Source: JABMPU01 sp964457455
Lineage (GTDB): Bacteria; Cloacimonadota; Cloacimonadia; Cloacimonadales; TCS61
DNA length: 36,916 bases
Direction of reading: 5' to 3'
Assembly: GCA_964457455.1 (NCBI GenBank)
Contig: CAYWJN010000016.1
Location: forward strand, 1-36,916
Positions 7,692 to 16,980 of this stretch are shown in pieces. The notes below the pieces were generated by a model. It worked only from the letters and a program-made list of their open reading frames with translations. It did not search any database and was not told the DNA's origin. The first letter of the stretch is position 1. The number at the start of each line of letters is the position of its first letter. The position numbers and the translations under genes were made by a program.

Positions 7692-9827
7692 ATGAAAAAA
7701 TACATTATCTACATTTTGCTCTTCTTTCTTACTAGTACAATTATTTTTTGTACTACTCAAGATGTTCAAAAGAAGAATATTACCGATACAGTGCAGCCAC
7801 CAGTTGCAATGAAGATACAAGTTTCGCAGAAAATTTATGATTATGAATTTCTCGATGATTATCATTGGCTCATTGATGAAACCCGTTCAGATTCTGCAGT
7901 AATCGAATATATTGAAGCAGAGAATGCTTATGCTGGCTATATGCTTTCTGATATGCAGGCGTTAAAAGATACAATTTTTAATGAGATAATCAGCAGAATA
8001 GGGGAGGAATATGAGAATGCTCCTACTCGCTGGGGTGATTATTACTATTATTCCAAGCGAGAAGAAGAAAAGCCCTACTATATTTATTGCAGGAAATATA
8101 AATCTTTATCAGCTTCCGAAGAGATCGTTTTGGATGTGAATGAACTGGCTGAAGGTCATGAGTTTTTCTCCATCGATGATCGTGTGTATAGCCCGAACCA
8201 ACGATATCTTGCGTATTCTGTGGATACAACTGGAAATGAACGTTATACACTATACATAAAAGATCTCGAAGCGGATACACTTTTGAATGAAGCCATATAT
8301 CCGGTAAATGATGTTGTTTGGGCAAATGATAACAAAACGATATTTTATGTGAGCCCCGATGAGGATAACCTGAAAAGTAAGGTTGCATTCAGACATGTGA
8401 TGGGAACAGATCCTTCAGAGGATGAACTTCTCTTTCGAGAAGAAGATAGAGCTTTTTATGTGTGGTTCGAAAAGACACGATCTGATGATTACATAATCCT
8501 GGGAACAAATAACAGAACAACCTCAGAAATACGCTTCCTTAATGCAGATGATCCGCTGGGTGAGTTTGAGCTTATGGTGTCAAGGGAACAAGGTTTCAAA
8601 TATGATCTTTCTAGTAATGGTGCCACCTGGTACATTAGGACGAATAAAGATGCACTAAATTATAAGATGGTAACTGCTCCAATTGATTATCCTCAGCTAT
8701 GGCAAACTTTTGTTCCGCATAATGATTCTGTTTATATCGATGGTTTTGATGTGTTTGAAAAGTATGTTGTAGTGTATGAGCAGAACAATGGTGTTATCAA
8801 ACCACATGTTTTTTCTTTGGATGACAACACAGATTATTATATCTCATTTCCTGAAAATGTCTATTCACTTAAAGATCAATGGAATCCCAATTTTAAAACA
8901 GATACTCTCATGTTTTCCTATTCTTCATTGACAACTCCCTCATCAGTCTATGCTTATAATATGAAAACAAGAGAGCGTAAGCTCATAAAACGGTATGAAG
9001 TTATCGGTGGATATAATCCTGATCTTTACAAAGCTGAACAAATCTTTGCTCCTTCAAAGGATGGAGTAAAAATACCAATTTCTCTTGTGTATAGAAAAGA
9101 TCTTTTTTTAGCAGATGGATCAAATCCTGTTTATCTATATGCTTATGGAGCCTATGGAAACAGCCGTTCAACCGGTTTTTCCAGGATTCGACTAAGCTTG
9201 CTCCAAAGGGGATTCATCTATGCAATTGCTCATGTTCGCGGGGGAAAAGAAAAAGGGGAGAACTGGTACGAGCAGGGTAAACTACTCAATAAGAAAAATA
9301 CATTTTATGATTTCATTGCATGTGCAGAATATTTGATTGAAAAGGGGTACACCAAACCGGAAAAAATAGCTGCCTTTGGATCTAGTGCTGGCGGTATGCT
9401 TATGGGTGTGATCGCGAACTGGAGACCGGATCTCTTTGAAGTGATTGTGGCTGAAGTTCCATCAATGGACAAACTCACTGTGCTTATGGATTCCACTATT
9501 TCTGGCACGAAATCTCATTATCAAGAACTTGGAAATCCATATATAAGAGAAGAATTCGATTATTTGCTTTCGTGGGATACTTATAGAAATATTCAAAAGC
9601 AGGATTACCCAAACATGTTGCTTACAGCTGGATTTCATGACAGTAGAGTAAAATATTGGCAACCTTTACGTTGGGTGGCACGAGTGCGTGATAAGAATAC
9701 CAGTAATAATTTGATTATTCTTAAAACAAATATTGCTGGTCACTACGGTGGAACAGGACGTTATAGAAGATATGAAGAAATTGCAGAACGATACGCTTTT
9801 ATCATTAGAATGCTAGGAGTGGAATGA
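7692..9827 (+). CDS. Prolyl oligopeptidase family serine peptidase (S9A, oligopeptidase B-like)
   Basis: A 711-aa peptidase, usual S9A length. Residues 1-20 form a hydrophobic leader ending IIFC, so it may be a lipoprotein (weak lipobox, Phe at -1) or a secreted protein. Residues ~35-430 form the seven-bladed beta-propeller that restricts access to short peptides (DDYHWLIDE and DEDNLKSKVAF are typical of the family). The catalytic alpha/beta-hydrolase domain follows, with YAYGAYGNS (oxyanion region), HVRGGKEKGENWYEQGK, nucleophile Ser565 in FGSSAGG, Asp650 in GFHDSRV and His684 in AGHYGGTGR. The AEVPSMDKLTVLMD block resembles oligopeptidase B, which cuts after basic residues; exact specificity is inferred. 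The ATG lies only 3 nt after a short unrelated frame and has no strong ribosome site. Confidence 0.93.
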   Translation: MKKYIIYILLFFLTSTIIFCTTQDVQKKNITDTVQPPVAMKIQVSQKIYDYEFLDDYHWLIDETRSDSAVIEYIEAENAYAGYMLSDMQALKDTIFNEIISRIGEEYENAPTRWGDYYYYSKREEEKPYYIYCRKYKSLSASEEIVLDVNELAEGHEFFSIDDRVYSPNQRYLAYSVDTTGNERYTLYIKDLEADTLLNEAIYPVNDVVWANDNKTIFYVSPDEDNLKSKVAFRHVMGTDPSEDELLFREEDRAFYVWFEKTRSDDYIILGTNNRTTSEIRFLNADDPLGEFELMVSREQGFKYDLSSNGATWYIRTNKDALNYKMVTAPIDYPQLWQTFVPHNDSVYIDGFDVFEKYVVVYEQNNGVIKPHVFSLDDNTDYYISFPENVYSLKDQWNPNFKTDTLMFSYSSLTTPSSVYAYNMKTRERKLIKRYEVIGGYNPDLYKAEQIFAPSKDGVKIPISLVYRKDLFLADGSNPVYLYAYGAYGNSRSTGFSRIRLSLLQRGFIYAIAHVRGGKEKGENWYEQGKLLNKKNTFYDFIACAEYLIEKGYTKPEKIAAFGSSAGGMLMGVIANWRPDLFEVIVAEVPSMDKLTVLMDSTISGTKSHYQELGNPYIREEFDYLLSWDTYRNIQKQDYPNMLLTAGFHDSRVKYWQPLRWVARVRDKNTSNNLIILKTNIAGHYGGTGRYRRYEEIAERYAFIIRMLGVE

Positions 9828-9861
9828 ATTATTATAAAATAAAATACAATGAAAACTTTAA

Positions 9862-12800
9862 ATGAATAAACAAAATCTTTCCATCCTTTTTTTATTATTT
9901 TTTTCAATTTCCGCATTTTCCTACAATTACTTTTCACCAATTATCAAAACTGAAAATCTTAATTCTGAAAATCTTAATCTGAAACTGAAACACACAAACT
10001 TGATTATCAATTCCGAAGAAGTTTATAAAGATTTAATTTTATTAAAAAGAAATCAAGATTATAAAATCGATTATCATAAAGGTGAGATAACTTTCATTTC
10101 TGCAATTGGTTATGTTGCAATTGAATATTTGATTTTCCCTCCGGATTTGCTGCGGGAATTTTTTCTTTTTCAAGTTCAGGAATATTCTGATACTACAAAA
10201 ATTAAGATTCCCAAAAAGCAACAAAAACAGTTTTATTCAGAAACAAATCTGAATATCACTGGCAGTAAAACTTTTTCCATTTCAGTGGCAAACAACGAAG
10301 ATTTCAGTTTAAATCAATCTCTCTTTTTGAGGATTAATGGCGAACTCAGTAGAAACTTGAGGATTGAAGCTCAACTCACAGATAGTCAGTCTCCCATAAC
10401 TCCTGAAGGAGATTCTCGCGAAATCAGCAGTTTAGACCAGATTTTCATCAGGCTTTACGGTAAGAATTATGAGCTGGCTTTTGGTGATTTGGAGATGAAA
10501 TTCGAGAATACTCAATTTATAAATTTTTCTCCGAAATTTGAAGGTCTGAAAGCTGGCTGGTTCGGTCAAAATGAATTTCAGGGAGCAATGACAATTTCAA
10601 AGGGTAAAACCACAACAACCGATTTTAAAGGATTGGAAGGAAAACAGGGACCGTATTATCTCTCAACAGAAATTGCTGAAGGAGTACAAGTTATTCCCGG
10701 TTCGGAAAATGTGTATCTGAATGGAATTAAAATGCAGCGTGGAGATGATTATACGATCGATTATTCTGAAGGCAGCATCACATTTACAAATAAATATTTC
10801 ATAACTTCAAACTCTCATATCTTGGTAAATTTCCAATATTCCGATGAAGATTATCGGCAAAATATGTATCTTACTTCTTCCAGTATAAATTTAACCAATA
10901 AGTTCAAAATTAATCATCATTTCATAATTCAGAATGATGATAAAGAAAATCCGCTTCGGGAAAGCTTCTCAGAATCTGATAAAGAAATATTGAAGAATGC
11001 GGGTGATGGTATTGCCTGGGGAAATGGTATTTTTGAGGTTGAACAGGGTGAAGGATTATACATCAAAATTACTGAAGAAGATGAGATATACTATGAATAT
11101 GTAGGACCGGATTCGATTGGAAATTTTAATCTTTATTTTTCTTATGTTGGTGAGGAAGGTTCTTATGAAAAATCGGAGGATGGGAATTATTATGTTTTTG
11201 TGGGTGAAAATCTTGGGTTATATCTTCCTCAAAGAAAACTGAGTTCTCCGGAAAATAAAGCAAACTATGATTTGAGTTTTCAGTATTCGGGAAATTTCTT
11301 CAAAATCCAAACTGAAGGATTATTCAGTGTTTATGACAAAAACACGTTTTCAAAAAAAGATGATGCTGACAACAAAGGTTTGGCTGCACAAATCGGTTTG
11401 GATATTTATCCTGATTATGACCGGGTAAAACCTGATATTAAAGTTCATTTTAGAAAACTCTCAAAAGATATTTCGACCTTCGCAGATTTGCAGAATCCTC
11501 TGGAAAATTATGAACTTATTGCATTTCCGGATACTCTTGACAGCGAAGAATTTTCTTCTCAGGTTAAGATGGATTTTTTGAATTTCTATCAACCAAATAT
11601 CAAATATCAGAGAAAAATCGTGAAAAATTATGCTACTCAAAATTATTTTTCCTTTACTTCAAATCTTAAGCAAAAATGGATTTTACCAAAAATTTATCAC
11701 CGATATTTATTTTGGAATCAGGATTTTGAGAATGAAGCTGTTAGTTTTTTCAGGAATAAAAATTTGAATCAGCACGATATCAAAGGAAATTATGTTATAA
11801 AAAAAATAAAACTCGGTTCAGGATATTTTATCAAAGAGTTGAAAGAAGAAGCACACGATTTTGCAAAATATGGAGAGAGAATCAGAAAATGGGATTTTCA
11901 TATTTCAACTTATAAAACAAAAAATCTAAGTGCTGAAATTTCATATAAAGAAGAAAATAACGATTCATTGCAGGTTTCACAAAATTGGGAATCTGTTCAA
12001 ACCTCAAAAACAGTTGGATTTAAAACACTCCTGAATTCGAAAAATCACAAAGCAAATATTGATTTTTCTCATCGTGAAATTAACGGTGTAGAAGAAAATA
12101 AATTTGATATGGCAAAAATTACTCTTTCCAATTCTCTCCTTAAAGATGCGATCAGTTTGAACTCGAATTATTCTCTTAAAAATGTTCAGTTTTATCCCAA
12201 AATTCGCACCTTCGAATTTGTTGGTGAAAATTCAGGTTTTTATGATGAAGACAGCCTTTACACCGAAGGTGGCGGATATGATTGGGTGATCACGGATATT
12301 GATTATGAACATCCTGAAATGTCCGTTGAAGTAAATGCAAATTTTATTTTGTTTTTAACTCCGAAAAATATTTCAAATTCAATACTGAAAAAATTTCAGA
12401 CCGAAACAAATTGGATGATTTCAGAAAACTCAAAGTCATCTGAGAAATGGAATATTTATCTCTTAAATCCTGATATTCTGATGGATGCGGAGAGTACGAT
12501 TTTTGGCAGGAATTCATTCCGCCAAACGATCTGGTTTGATGTTATTCATAGAAAATTACTTTCAAAACTAAAATTCCAACAAGATAAAACTCTTGATAAT
12601 CGCTATCAGGATTCCATCACAAACCGGTTGCAAATTATCGAAGGAAATTTGCAGTTTTCCGGTTTGAGAAATATGAAATTCGACTTATTTCTGGAAAACC
12701 GGAAAGAGGAAGATTCCAGGTATGAATCTGAAATTGAGATAAATTCTGTGGAATTTGATATTCGAAATAAAATTAATGATAATTTAACTTTGCAAACAGA

Positions 12801-13128
12801 TTTTGATTTTTCCTATGAAAAAGGGAATAAGCAAAATGAAGATAATTATGAAATTCAAAGCTATAAATTATCAGAAACCATAACTTATTTCTTTCAAAGA
12901 AAATATCGATTATTTTCCAGGTTCAGTTATAAAAGAAATAATCGCTCCGGCTCAACTTTTCTGAGTTTTTTAGCTGACAAAAAAGATGGTGATATTTTCA
13001 AATGGAATATAAATTTGGATTATAAAATCGGAAGTTACACTTCTGTAAGATTGAAATATTCTGGAGACAGTTATCCTGAACAGGATGATGTTCATCAGCT
13101 CGAGGTTGAGGTGAAAGCTGAGTTCTAA
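9862..13128 (+). CDS. Large outer-membrane-like beta-rich protein, function unknown
   Basis: A 1088-aa protein with a clear signal peptide (~1-20, cleavage near AFS-YNY). The rest is strand-rich with alternating polar/hydrophobic residues and ends in a terminal Phe (VKAEF), typical of outer-membrane beta-barrels. Two copies of one motif are visible: residues ~63-90 (RNQDYKIDYHKGEITF) and ~292-327 (RGDDYTIDYSEGSITF). A segment EISSLDQIFIRLYGKNYEL followed by LAFGDLEMKF near residues 190-215 resembles proteins from FCB-group genomes that I know only as uncharacterised surface or barrel proteins. It starts 34 nt after the peptidase stop and could be co-transcribed. It may be an export or surface-assembly channel, but nothing here proves that. 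Confidence 0.7.
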   Translation: MNKQNLSILFLLFFSISAFSYNYFSPIIKTENLNSENLNLKLKHTNLIINSEEVYKDLILLKRNQDYKIDYHKGEITFISAIGYVAIEYLIFPPDLLREFFLFQVQEYSDTTKIKIPKKQQKQFYSETNLNITGSKTFSISVANNEDFSLNQSLFLRINGELSRNLRIEAQLTDSQSPITPEGDSREISSLDQIFIRLYGKNYELAFGDLEMKFENTQFINFSPKFEGLKAGWFGQNEFQGAMTISKGKTTTTDFKGLEGKQGPYYLSTEIAEGVQVIPGSENVYLNGIKMQRGDDYTIDYSEGSITFTNKYFITSNSHILVNFQYSDEDYRQNMYLTSSSINLTNKFKINHHFIIQNDDKENPLRESFSESDKEILKNAGDGIAWGNGIFEVEQGEGLYIKITEEDEIYYEYVGPDSIGNFNLYFSYVGEEGSYEKSEDGNYYVFVGENLGLYLPQRKLSSPENKANYDLSFQYSGNFFKIQTEGLFSVYDKNTFSKKDDADNKGLAAQIGLDIYPDYDRVKPDIKVHFRKLSKDISTFADLQNPLENYELIAFPDTLDSEEFSSQVKMDFLNFYQPNIKYQRKIVKNYATQNYFSFTSNLKQKWILPKIYHRYLFWNQDFENEAVSFFRNKNLNQHDIKGNYVIKKIKLGSGYFIKELKEEAHDFAKYGERIRKWDFHISTYKTKNLSAEISYKEENNDSLQVSQNWESVQTSKTVGFKTLLNSKNHKANIDFSHREINGVEENKFDMAKITLSNSLLKDAISLNSNYSLKNVQFYPKIRTFEFVGENSGFYDEDSLYTEGGGYDWVITDIDYEHPEMSVEVNANFILFLTPKNISNSILKKFQTETNWMISENSKSSEKWNIYLLNPDILMDAESTIFGRNSFRQTIWFDVIHRKLLSKLKFQQDKTLDNRYQDSITNRLQIIEGNLQFSGLRNMKFDLFLENRKEEDSRYESEIEINSVEFDIRNKINDNLTLQTDFDFSYEKGNKQNEDNYEIQSYKLSETITYFFQRKYRLFSRFSYKRNNRSGSTFLSFLADKKDGDIFKWNINLDYKIGSYTSVRLKYSGDSYPEQDDVHQLEVEVKAEF

Positions 13129-13131
13129 ATA

Positions 13132-13165
13132 TTTGACGCAGATTAACGCTGATAAAGTATGATTA
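13132..13165 (+). repeat. Copy of the GACGCAGATTAACGCTGAT dispersed repeat
   Basis: TTTGACGCAGATTAACGCTGAT followed by an AT-rich tail with ATTATGAA. Related copies lie at 15119 and 24312, and an inverted half copy at 15233-15246. The remainder of the 200-bp spacer before gmhA shows no gene or clear promoter. Confidence 0.6.
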
Positions 13166-13330
13166 ATTATGAAAAGAAATTATTGTAGAATAGTTAAATG
13201 AATAAAACTCTTGCCAGAATTCTGGGGAAATTCTTATGGGAAAGAGTGTAACATAAACCTCTGGTTTGTGAAAGTAACAAAATTCTCAAAGCGGAGCTAT
13301 GAGTTACAGTAAAAATTATCTGGAGAAAAT

Positions 13331-13912
13331 ATGTTTAATGAATTAAAAAGATCATTTGAAACAGCAGCAAATCTTTTTAAAGATTTTATCGAAAGCGAAG
13401 ATAATTTTATCAAAACTGCAAATATCTCGGAATTGATTGCAAGAACTTTTCAGAATGGAGGAAAAGTTCTTATTTGTGGCAATGGTGGAAGTGCAACAGA
13501 TGCCATGCATTTTGCTGAAGAATTTACCGGTAAATTCAGAAAGAACCGTAAAGCTTTACCAGTTATTGCATTAACAGATCCTTCTCACATAACTTGCGTT
13601 GGCAATGATTTTGGATTCTCAAAGATTTTCTCCAGAGGAGTAGAAGCTTTTGGAAAAAAAGAAGATGTTCTAATTGGACTTTCTACAAGTGGGAATTCAG
13701 AGAATGTCATCAGAGCCTTCCAAAAAGCGAAAGAAAATAAGATGAAAACAATTTCTCTTCTGGGAAAGGATGGTGGAAAATTAAAAGGTTTTTGTGATTA
13801 TGAATTCATTATTCCAGCAGAGACTTCAGATCGGATTCAAGAACTTCATATGACGATTCTTCACGTTATTATCGAAGGAGTAGAGCGAATTCTTTTCCCG
13901 GAAAATTATTAA
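13331..13912 (+). CDS. gmhA: Phosphoheptose isomerase (sedoheptulose-7-phosphate isomerase)
   Basis: A 193-aa SIS-domain enzyme of standard GmhA length that converts sedoheptulose 7-phosphate to D-glycero-heptose 7-phosphate, the first step toward ADP- or GDP-heptose for LPS core or surface glycans. Landmarks: KVLICGNGGSATDAMHFAEE (phosphate-binding SIS loop), NDFGFSKIFSR, VLIGLSTSGNSENVIRA, and the C-terminal catalytic helix with RIQELHMTILHVIIEGVE (Gln and His of the metal/active site). ATG 13331 follows TCTGGAGAAAAT, a good ribosome site. It stands about 140 bp before dtd and is on the same strand. Confidence 0.95.
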   Translation: MFNELKRSFETAANLFKDFIESEDNFIKTANISELIARTFQNGGKVLICGNGGSATDAMHFAEEFTGKFRKNRKALPVIALTDPSHITCVGNDFGFSKIFSRGVEAFGKKEDVLIGLSTSGNSENVIRAFQKAKENKMKTISLLGKDGGKLKGFCDYEFIIPAETSDRIQELHMTILHVIIEGVERILFPENY

Positions 13913-14052
13913 TTTTATTTTCAGACCCGACTCGCGACGAAGTGTGAGTCGAGAATGAAGGAAATTTGCGAATTCTTTGTAATTGTTGGAAAACAAATAT
14001 CAACCATTGCGGAGGTCGATAACCATTCGCAAGGTTTTAGATTCATAGGAGT

Positions 14053-14505
14053 ATGAAACAGTACAAAATGAAATTAGTTATCCAGAGAGTAGAATCAGCA
14101 AAAGTAGAAGTTGAAGGAAAACTCGTATCAATAATCGGAAAAGGTTTTTTGATTTTAATGGGAGTTTCTGCTACAGATGATGGTTCGGAAATAGAGTGGT
14201 TGGCAAAGAAAACAGTTGGTTTGAGGATTTTCCAGGATGCGGAAAATAAAATGAATCTTTCCATTAAAGAAATAAACGGTGAGATTCTTCTGGTTTCTCA
14301 ATTCACTCTTTATGCAAATTGCAAAAAAGGAAAAAGACCGAGTTTCATCGATGCAGCCCAACCTGAAAAGGCAGAAAGATTTTATAACTTGTTTGCTGAA
14401 GAATTAGAGAAAAACGGAATAAAAACCAGGAAAGGAATTTTCGGTGCTTTTATGAAAGTGAGCTTGGAAAATAATGGCCCCGTTACAATAATTTTGGAAA
14501 GATAG
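14053..14505 (+). CDS. dtd: D-aminoacyl-tRNA deacylase
   Basis: A ~150-aa homodimeric cytosolic proofreading enzyme that removes D-amino acids mischarged on tRNA. Diagnostic motifs: N-terminal KLVIQRVESAKV, the catalytic SQFTLYANCKKGKRPSF, and the cross-subunit Gly-Pro motif NNGPVTI near the C-terminus. The start is uncertain: ATG 14053 has AGGAG only 1 nt away, while ATG 14068 (MKLVIQRV, the usual family beginning) has the same site 16 nt away; neither spacing is ideal. The stop directly abuts the next ATG, so the HAD gene is coupled. The spacer upstream (13913-14052) holds small hairpins such as CGACTC/GAGTCG at ~13928-13951. Confidence 0.95.
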   Translation: MKQYKMKLVIQRVESAKVEVEGKLVSIIGKGFLILMGVSATDDGSEIEWLAKKTVGLRIFQDAENKMNLSIKEINGEILLVSQFTLYANCKKGKRPSFIDAAQPEKAERFYNLFAEELEKNGIKTRKGIFGAFMKVSLENNGPVTIILER

Positions 14506-15102
14506 ATGGAAATTAAGAATGTGATTTTTGATTTGGGTAAAGTTTTGATTAACTTTGATTTCAGTAGTTTTTGGGTTAGTATCGGTGCGGAAAAGTGTGA
14601 AAGATTTCTGGATGAAGCACAGGAGCCGATATTACTTTTTGAAGCTGGTAAAATATCAAGGCAACGATTTTATAATGAGGTTAGAAAAATCTATAATTTC
14701 AATATGAATATGCAGGATTTCGAGGAGATTTGGTGTAATGTTTTTTCTGAAAAATCCCAAATGATTGAAATGGCAAAAAAAATTAACCGGAAATATGAAA
14801 TTTTCATTTTTTCCAATACTGATGAGATTCATTTTCCTTTTATCTGGAAAAAATTTCCTTCTCTTCATTTCTTTAAAGAGAATTTAATGCTTTCTTATGA
14901 AATTGGCTCCGTAAAACCGGATTTGGATTCATATGAAAGAGCTTTGAATAAATTCGATTTGAAATTTGAGGAATGTCTTTTTATTGATGATAGACCGATA
15001 AATATTCAGGTTGCTGAATCTTTGGGAATGAAAGGAGTTTTGCATAAAAAGTTTGAGGTAACTAAAGAGAAAATATCTGAAATATTAGATATGGATCTTT
15101 AA
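14506..15102 (+). CDS. HAD-superfamily phosphatase (YihX-like)
   Basis: A 198-aa HAD hydrolase of subclass I with an alpha-helical cap. Motif I is FDLGKVLINFDF: the nucleophile Asp is kept and the second Asp of D-x-D is Gly, as in YihX-type sugar-phosphate phosphatases. Motif II is IFSNTD, motif III the Lys in GSVKPDLDSYERAL, motif IV LFIDDRPINIQVAESLG. It would hydrolyse a small phosphorylated metabolite, perhaps glucose 1-phosphate as in YihX; the substrate cannot be read from sequence. The ATG immediately follows the dtd stop, so the two form an operon. It is not GmhB, whose motif I (D-R-D-G) is absent, despite gmhA being nearby. Confidence 0.88.
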   Translation: MEIKNVIFDLGKVLINFDFSSFWVSIGAEKCERFLDEAQEPILLFEAGKISRQRFYNEVRKIYNFNMNMQDFEEIWCNVFSEKSQMIEMAKKINRKYEIFIFSNTDEIHFPFIWKKFPSLHFFKENLMLSYEIGSVKPDLDSYERALNKFDLKFEECLFIDDRPINIQVAESLGMKGVLHKKFEVTKEKISEILDMDL

Positions 15103-15118
15103 GCAGTAAAAAAGAGTT

Positions 15119-15246
15119 AGACGCAGATGAACGCAGATTTATTATGATAAATTATGAAATGAATATTTATATGAAATTTTTTGAAGATAGAAAGAATAAA
15201 ATCATATTGAATCATAAATACTCAGTGAAAATCAGCGTCAAAAAAT
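15119..15246. repeat. Short element bounded by inverted GACGC[A/T]GAT repeats
   Basis: The 166-bp spacer starts with GACGCAGATGAACGCAGATT at 15119 and closes with AAAATCAGCGTC at 15231-15242 in the reverse sense, with an AT-rich middle (ATTATGATAAATTATGAA). The left end matches the repeats at 13132 and 24312. No coding frame is seen inside. Confidence 0.55.
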
Positions 15247-15268
15247 CATTGAAAAAAAAGGAGGATAG

Positions 15269-16093
15269 ATGAAATTATTAATTGGTGTTTTTTGCGTGAT
15301 GTTTTTAGTCAGTTGCGCCCAGGAAAATGTGAAAAGCGGAGGATTCGGGCAGGAATTGTGGGAAGGGGAAACATTTGTTCAGAGATCTGTGGATGCTTCC
15401 AAACTGGATGAAAACCTTATCAGAGCAAAAGTTGATGGCAAATGGAATGAATATGAACTGGTAGATTTGCCGGATGAATTCATTAAGTGGAGTACGTCGG
15501 AAAGAATGGAATCTCTCGAGAAAATCAAAACCGGTGAAATGCCCGGTTTAGCTGGAGCTCACAACGGAATTATTGCCACTTACGGCTATCAGCGTGAAGA
15601 CTCGAAATTCAAGGTCAATAATGCTGTCAAAGGCTGCGGATTTCTTCCGAAAAAAGAGAAAATCAAAGAAATTATTCAACACTTAAAAGATACAAAAGAA
15701 GAACATTTCATGAAAAAATTAGATATTCTTCTTGGAAATTATGAAAATGCAGATTCTCTATTTGATATGACTAAACAGGTTTCCCTGGAATTATATTCAG
15801 TTCCGGATCACGGCACCCAGACTTTTGTGAACCAGATGACTGAGCCGGTCTCAGTTATTGTTTATATGGCAATTCCAACCTTTAAGCTCAAAACAATTGC
15901 CTATCTTCTACATCCTGAAAATCCAAATTTGACAGATTATGAAGAAGATGTAGTGGAATATATTAACCTTATTCACAGTTATTTTCATGGTGAATTTTCC
16001 AAAGATTTTATTGCTGTGATGTACAACGTTATTGAAGTTTACAATAGTTCCCCGGGGAAAAAAGAGGGAATGGGAAAGAAGATGGTACCGTAG
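15269..16093 (+). CDS. Putative lipoprotein, function unknown
   Basis: A 274-aa protein with a short hydrophobic leader and a clear lipobox (FLVSC, Cys16), so it should be lipid-anchored, most likely in the outer membrane or periplasm. The mature part is mixed alpha/beta and moderately charged. Notable conserved-looking stretches are MPGLAGAHNGIIATYGYQRE (~91-110), a helical KKEKIKEIIQHLKDTKEE, and VPDHGTQTFVNQMTEPVSV. I do not recognise a family. It follows a strong AAAGGAGGATAG ribosome site and is closed by a strong terminator 36 nt after its stop, so it is probably expressed alone or at the end of the gmhA-dtd-HAD run. Confidence 0.8.
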   Translation: MKLLIGVFCVMFLVSCAQENVKSGGFGQELWEGETFVQRSVDASKLDENLIRAKVDGKWNEYELVDLPDEFIKWSTSERMESLEKIKTGEMPGLAGAHNGIIATYGYQREDSKFKVNNAVKGCGFLPKKEKIKEIIQHLKDTKEEHFMKKLDILLGNYENADSLFDMTKQVSLELYSVPDHGTQTFVNQMTEPVSVIVYMAIPTFKLKTIAYLLHPENPNLTDYEEDVVEYINLIHSYFHGEFSKDFIAVMYNVIEVYNSSPGKKEGMGKKMVP

Positions 16094-16128
16094 ATTATAA
16101 CTTTGTTTCCATCCGATAAAATAACCTT

Positions 16129-16164
16129 CCGAGTTGAGTTTTTAAACTCAACTCGGTTTTTTTT
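16129..16164 (+). terminator. Rho-independent terminator
   Basis: CCGAGTTGAGTTT-tta-AAACTCAACTCGG: a perfect 13-bp stem followed by eight T. It ends the plus-strand run 7124-16093. On the minus strand the hairpin is not followed by a T-run, so it serves the facing EIIA gene poorly, if at all. Confidence 0.93.
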
Positions 16165-16166
16165 AT

Positions 16167-16979
16167 CTAAAATCCTTTGGCAAAGAAAAGATCGAGAACC
16201 ATCACACTCAAACCGGAAAAAGAGTCTAGATCTCCAAAAATATCTTCCAGACCTTTAATAATCGGATTGATATATTCTTTGGAAATCTTTAGTAAAATGA
16301 CTTTACTGAACGGACTTTTCCCGCCTGTAAAGTTGAAGAATCCCAAAAAAAGAGGAACTTTTGAAAGTAGATTTTCCATTTGCTGAGTTTCGATAATAGT
16401 TGATTCCTGCACCCCGTATTCGATAAAAACCTCAGTGACATCCTGCATTATTTCTTCGTCTTTTACAATTACGATCATCAATTTTTCTCTTTTCTTTTTG
16501 GAAACTTTCAATCCTTCGCTATCCGAATTTCGCAGGAATTCTTCATAAAGCGTAATTTTTGTATTTGCTTTCTGCAATAATTCAAGCACATCAGGTTCTT
16601 TTAGAGTATGAGAAACTTTTGCTAATAGTTTTAAATGGTCATTTCTATTTATGGCAGGTCCGATTATTATGATAAAAATCTTTACCTTCTTTTTATCGAT
16701 CGCATCAAAGAATACACCCTTTTTACAAATCGCAATTCCAATGACAAATTTATCTATTTCCTCCATCTGACAGTGTGGAATAGCAATTCCTCTTCCAAAA
16801 CCTGTGCTTCCCATATCTTCACGTTTTTTCAAAGCTAAGTAGATTTTCTCAGAATCCAAACCATTGAAAACGCTACTTCTTTTCATTAATTCAGCAATTT
16901 TTTTGAGGGCTTCATCTTTATCTTTTGGATGCAAATCCGGTTCACAACATTCGAGTTTTAAAACATCGAGGATATTCAT
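16167..16979 (-). CDS. PTS EIIA (type 2) domain fused to a PII-like domain
   Basis: A 270-aa cytosolic protein. Residues ~3-150 are a PTS EIIA-2/PtsN-type domain: KREDMGSTGFGRGIAIPHCQ contains phospho-acceptor His69, and IIIIGPAINRNDHLKLLAK is the second family block. A basic linker (KKKREK, ~160) joins a C-terminal ~105-residue domain (KLMIVIVKDEEIMQDVTEVF, then GVQESTIIETQQMENLL and ILLKISKEYINPIIKGLEDI) that has the order and spacing of a PII-like ferredoxin-fold domain; that part is inferred. Its ATG starts 1 nt after the antiporter stop, so it is most likely the antiporter's regulator, sensing phosphotransfer state and/or a nucleotide. No PTS sugar permease, EI or HPr is visible nearby. 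A strong ribosome site (AAAAGGAGATAAC) precedes the ATG within the antiporter's last codons. Confidence 0.85.
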   Translation of the reverse strand: MNILDVLKLECCEPDLHPKDKDEALKKIAELMKRSSVFNGLDSEKIYLALKKREDMGSTGFGRGIAIPHCQMEEIDKFVIGIAICKKGVFFDAIDKKKVKIFIIIIGPAINRNDHLKLLAKVSHTLKEPDVLELLQKANTKITLYEEFLRNSDSEGLKVSKKKREKLMIVIVKDEEIMQDVTEVFIEYGVQESTIIETQQMENLLSKVPLFLGFFNFTGGKSPFSKVILLKISKEYINPIIKGLEDIFGDLDSFSGLSVMVLDLFFAKGF

Positions 16980-16980
16980 G

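Noticed and set aside
14506..15102. HAD phosphatase as GmhB of the heptose pathway
   Set aside because: Motif I is D-L-G, not the D-R-D-G-T-L/I of GmhB, and the cysteine zinc loop of GmhB is absent.
16167..16979. EIIA protein as PtsN in a nitrogen-PTS locus
   Set aside because: No rpoN, hpf or HPr-like genes are adjacent, and the C-terminal PII-like extension and antiporter coupling suggest another role.
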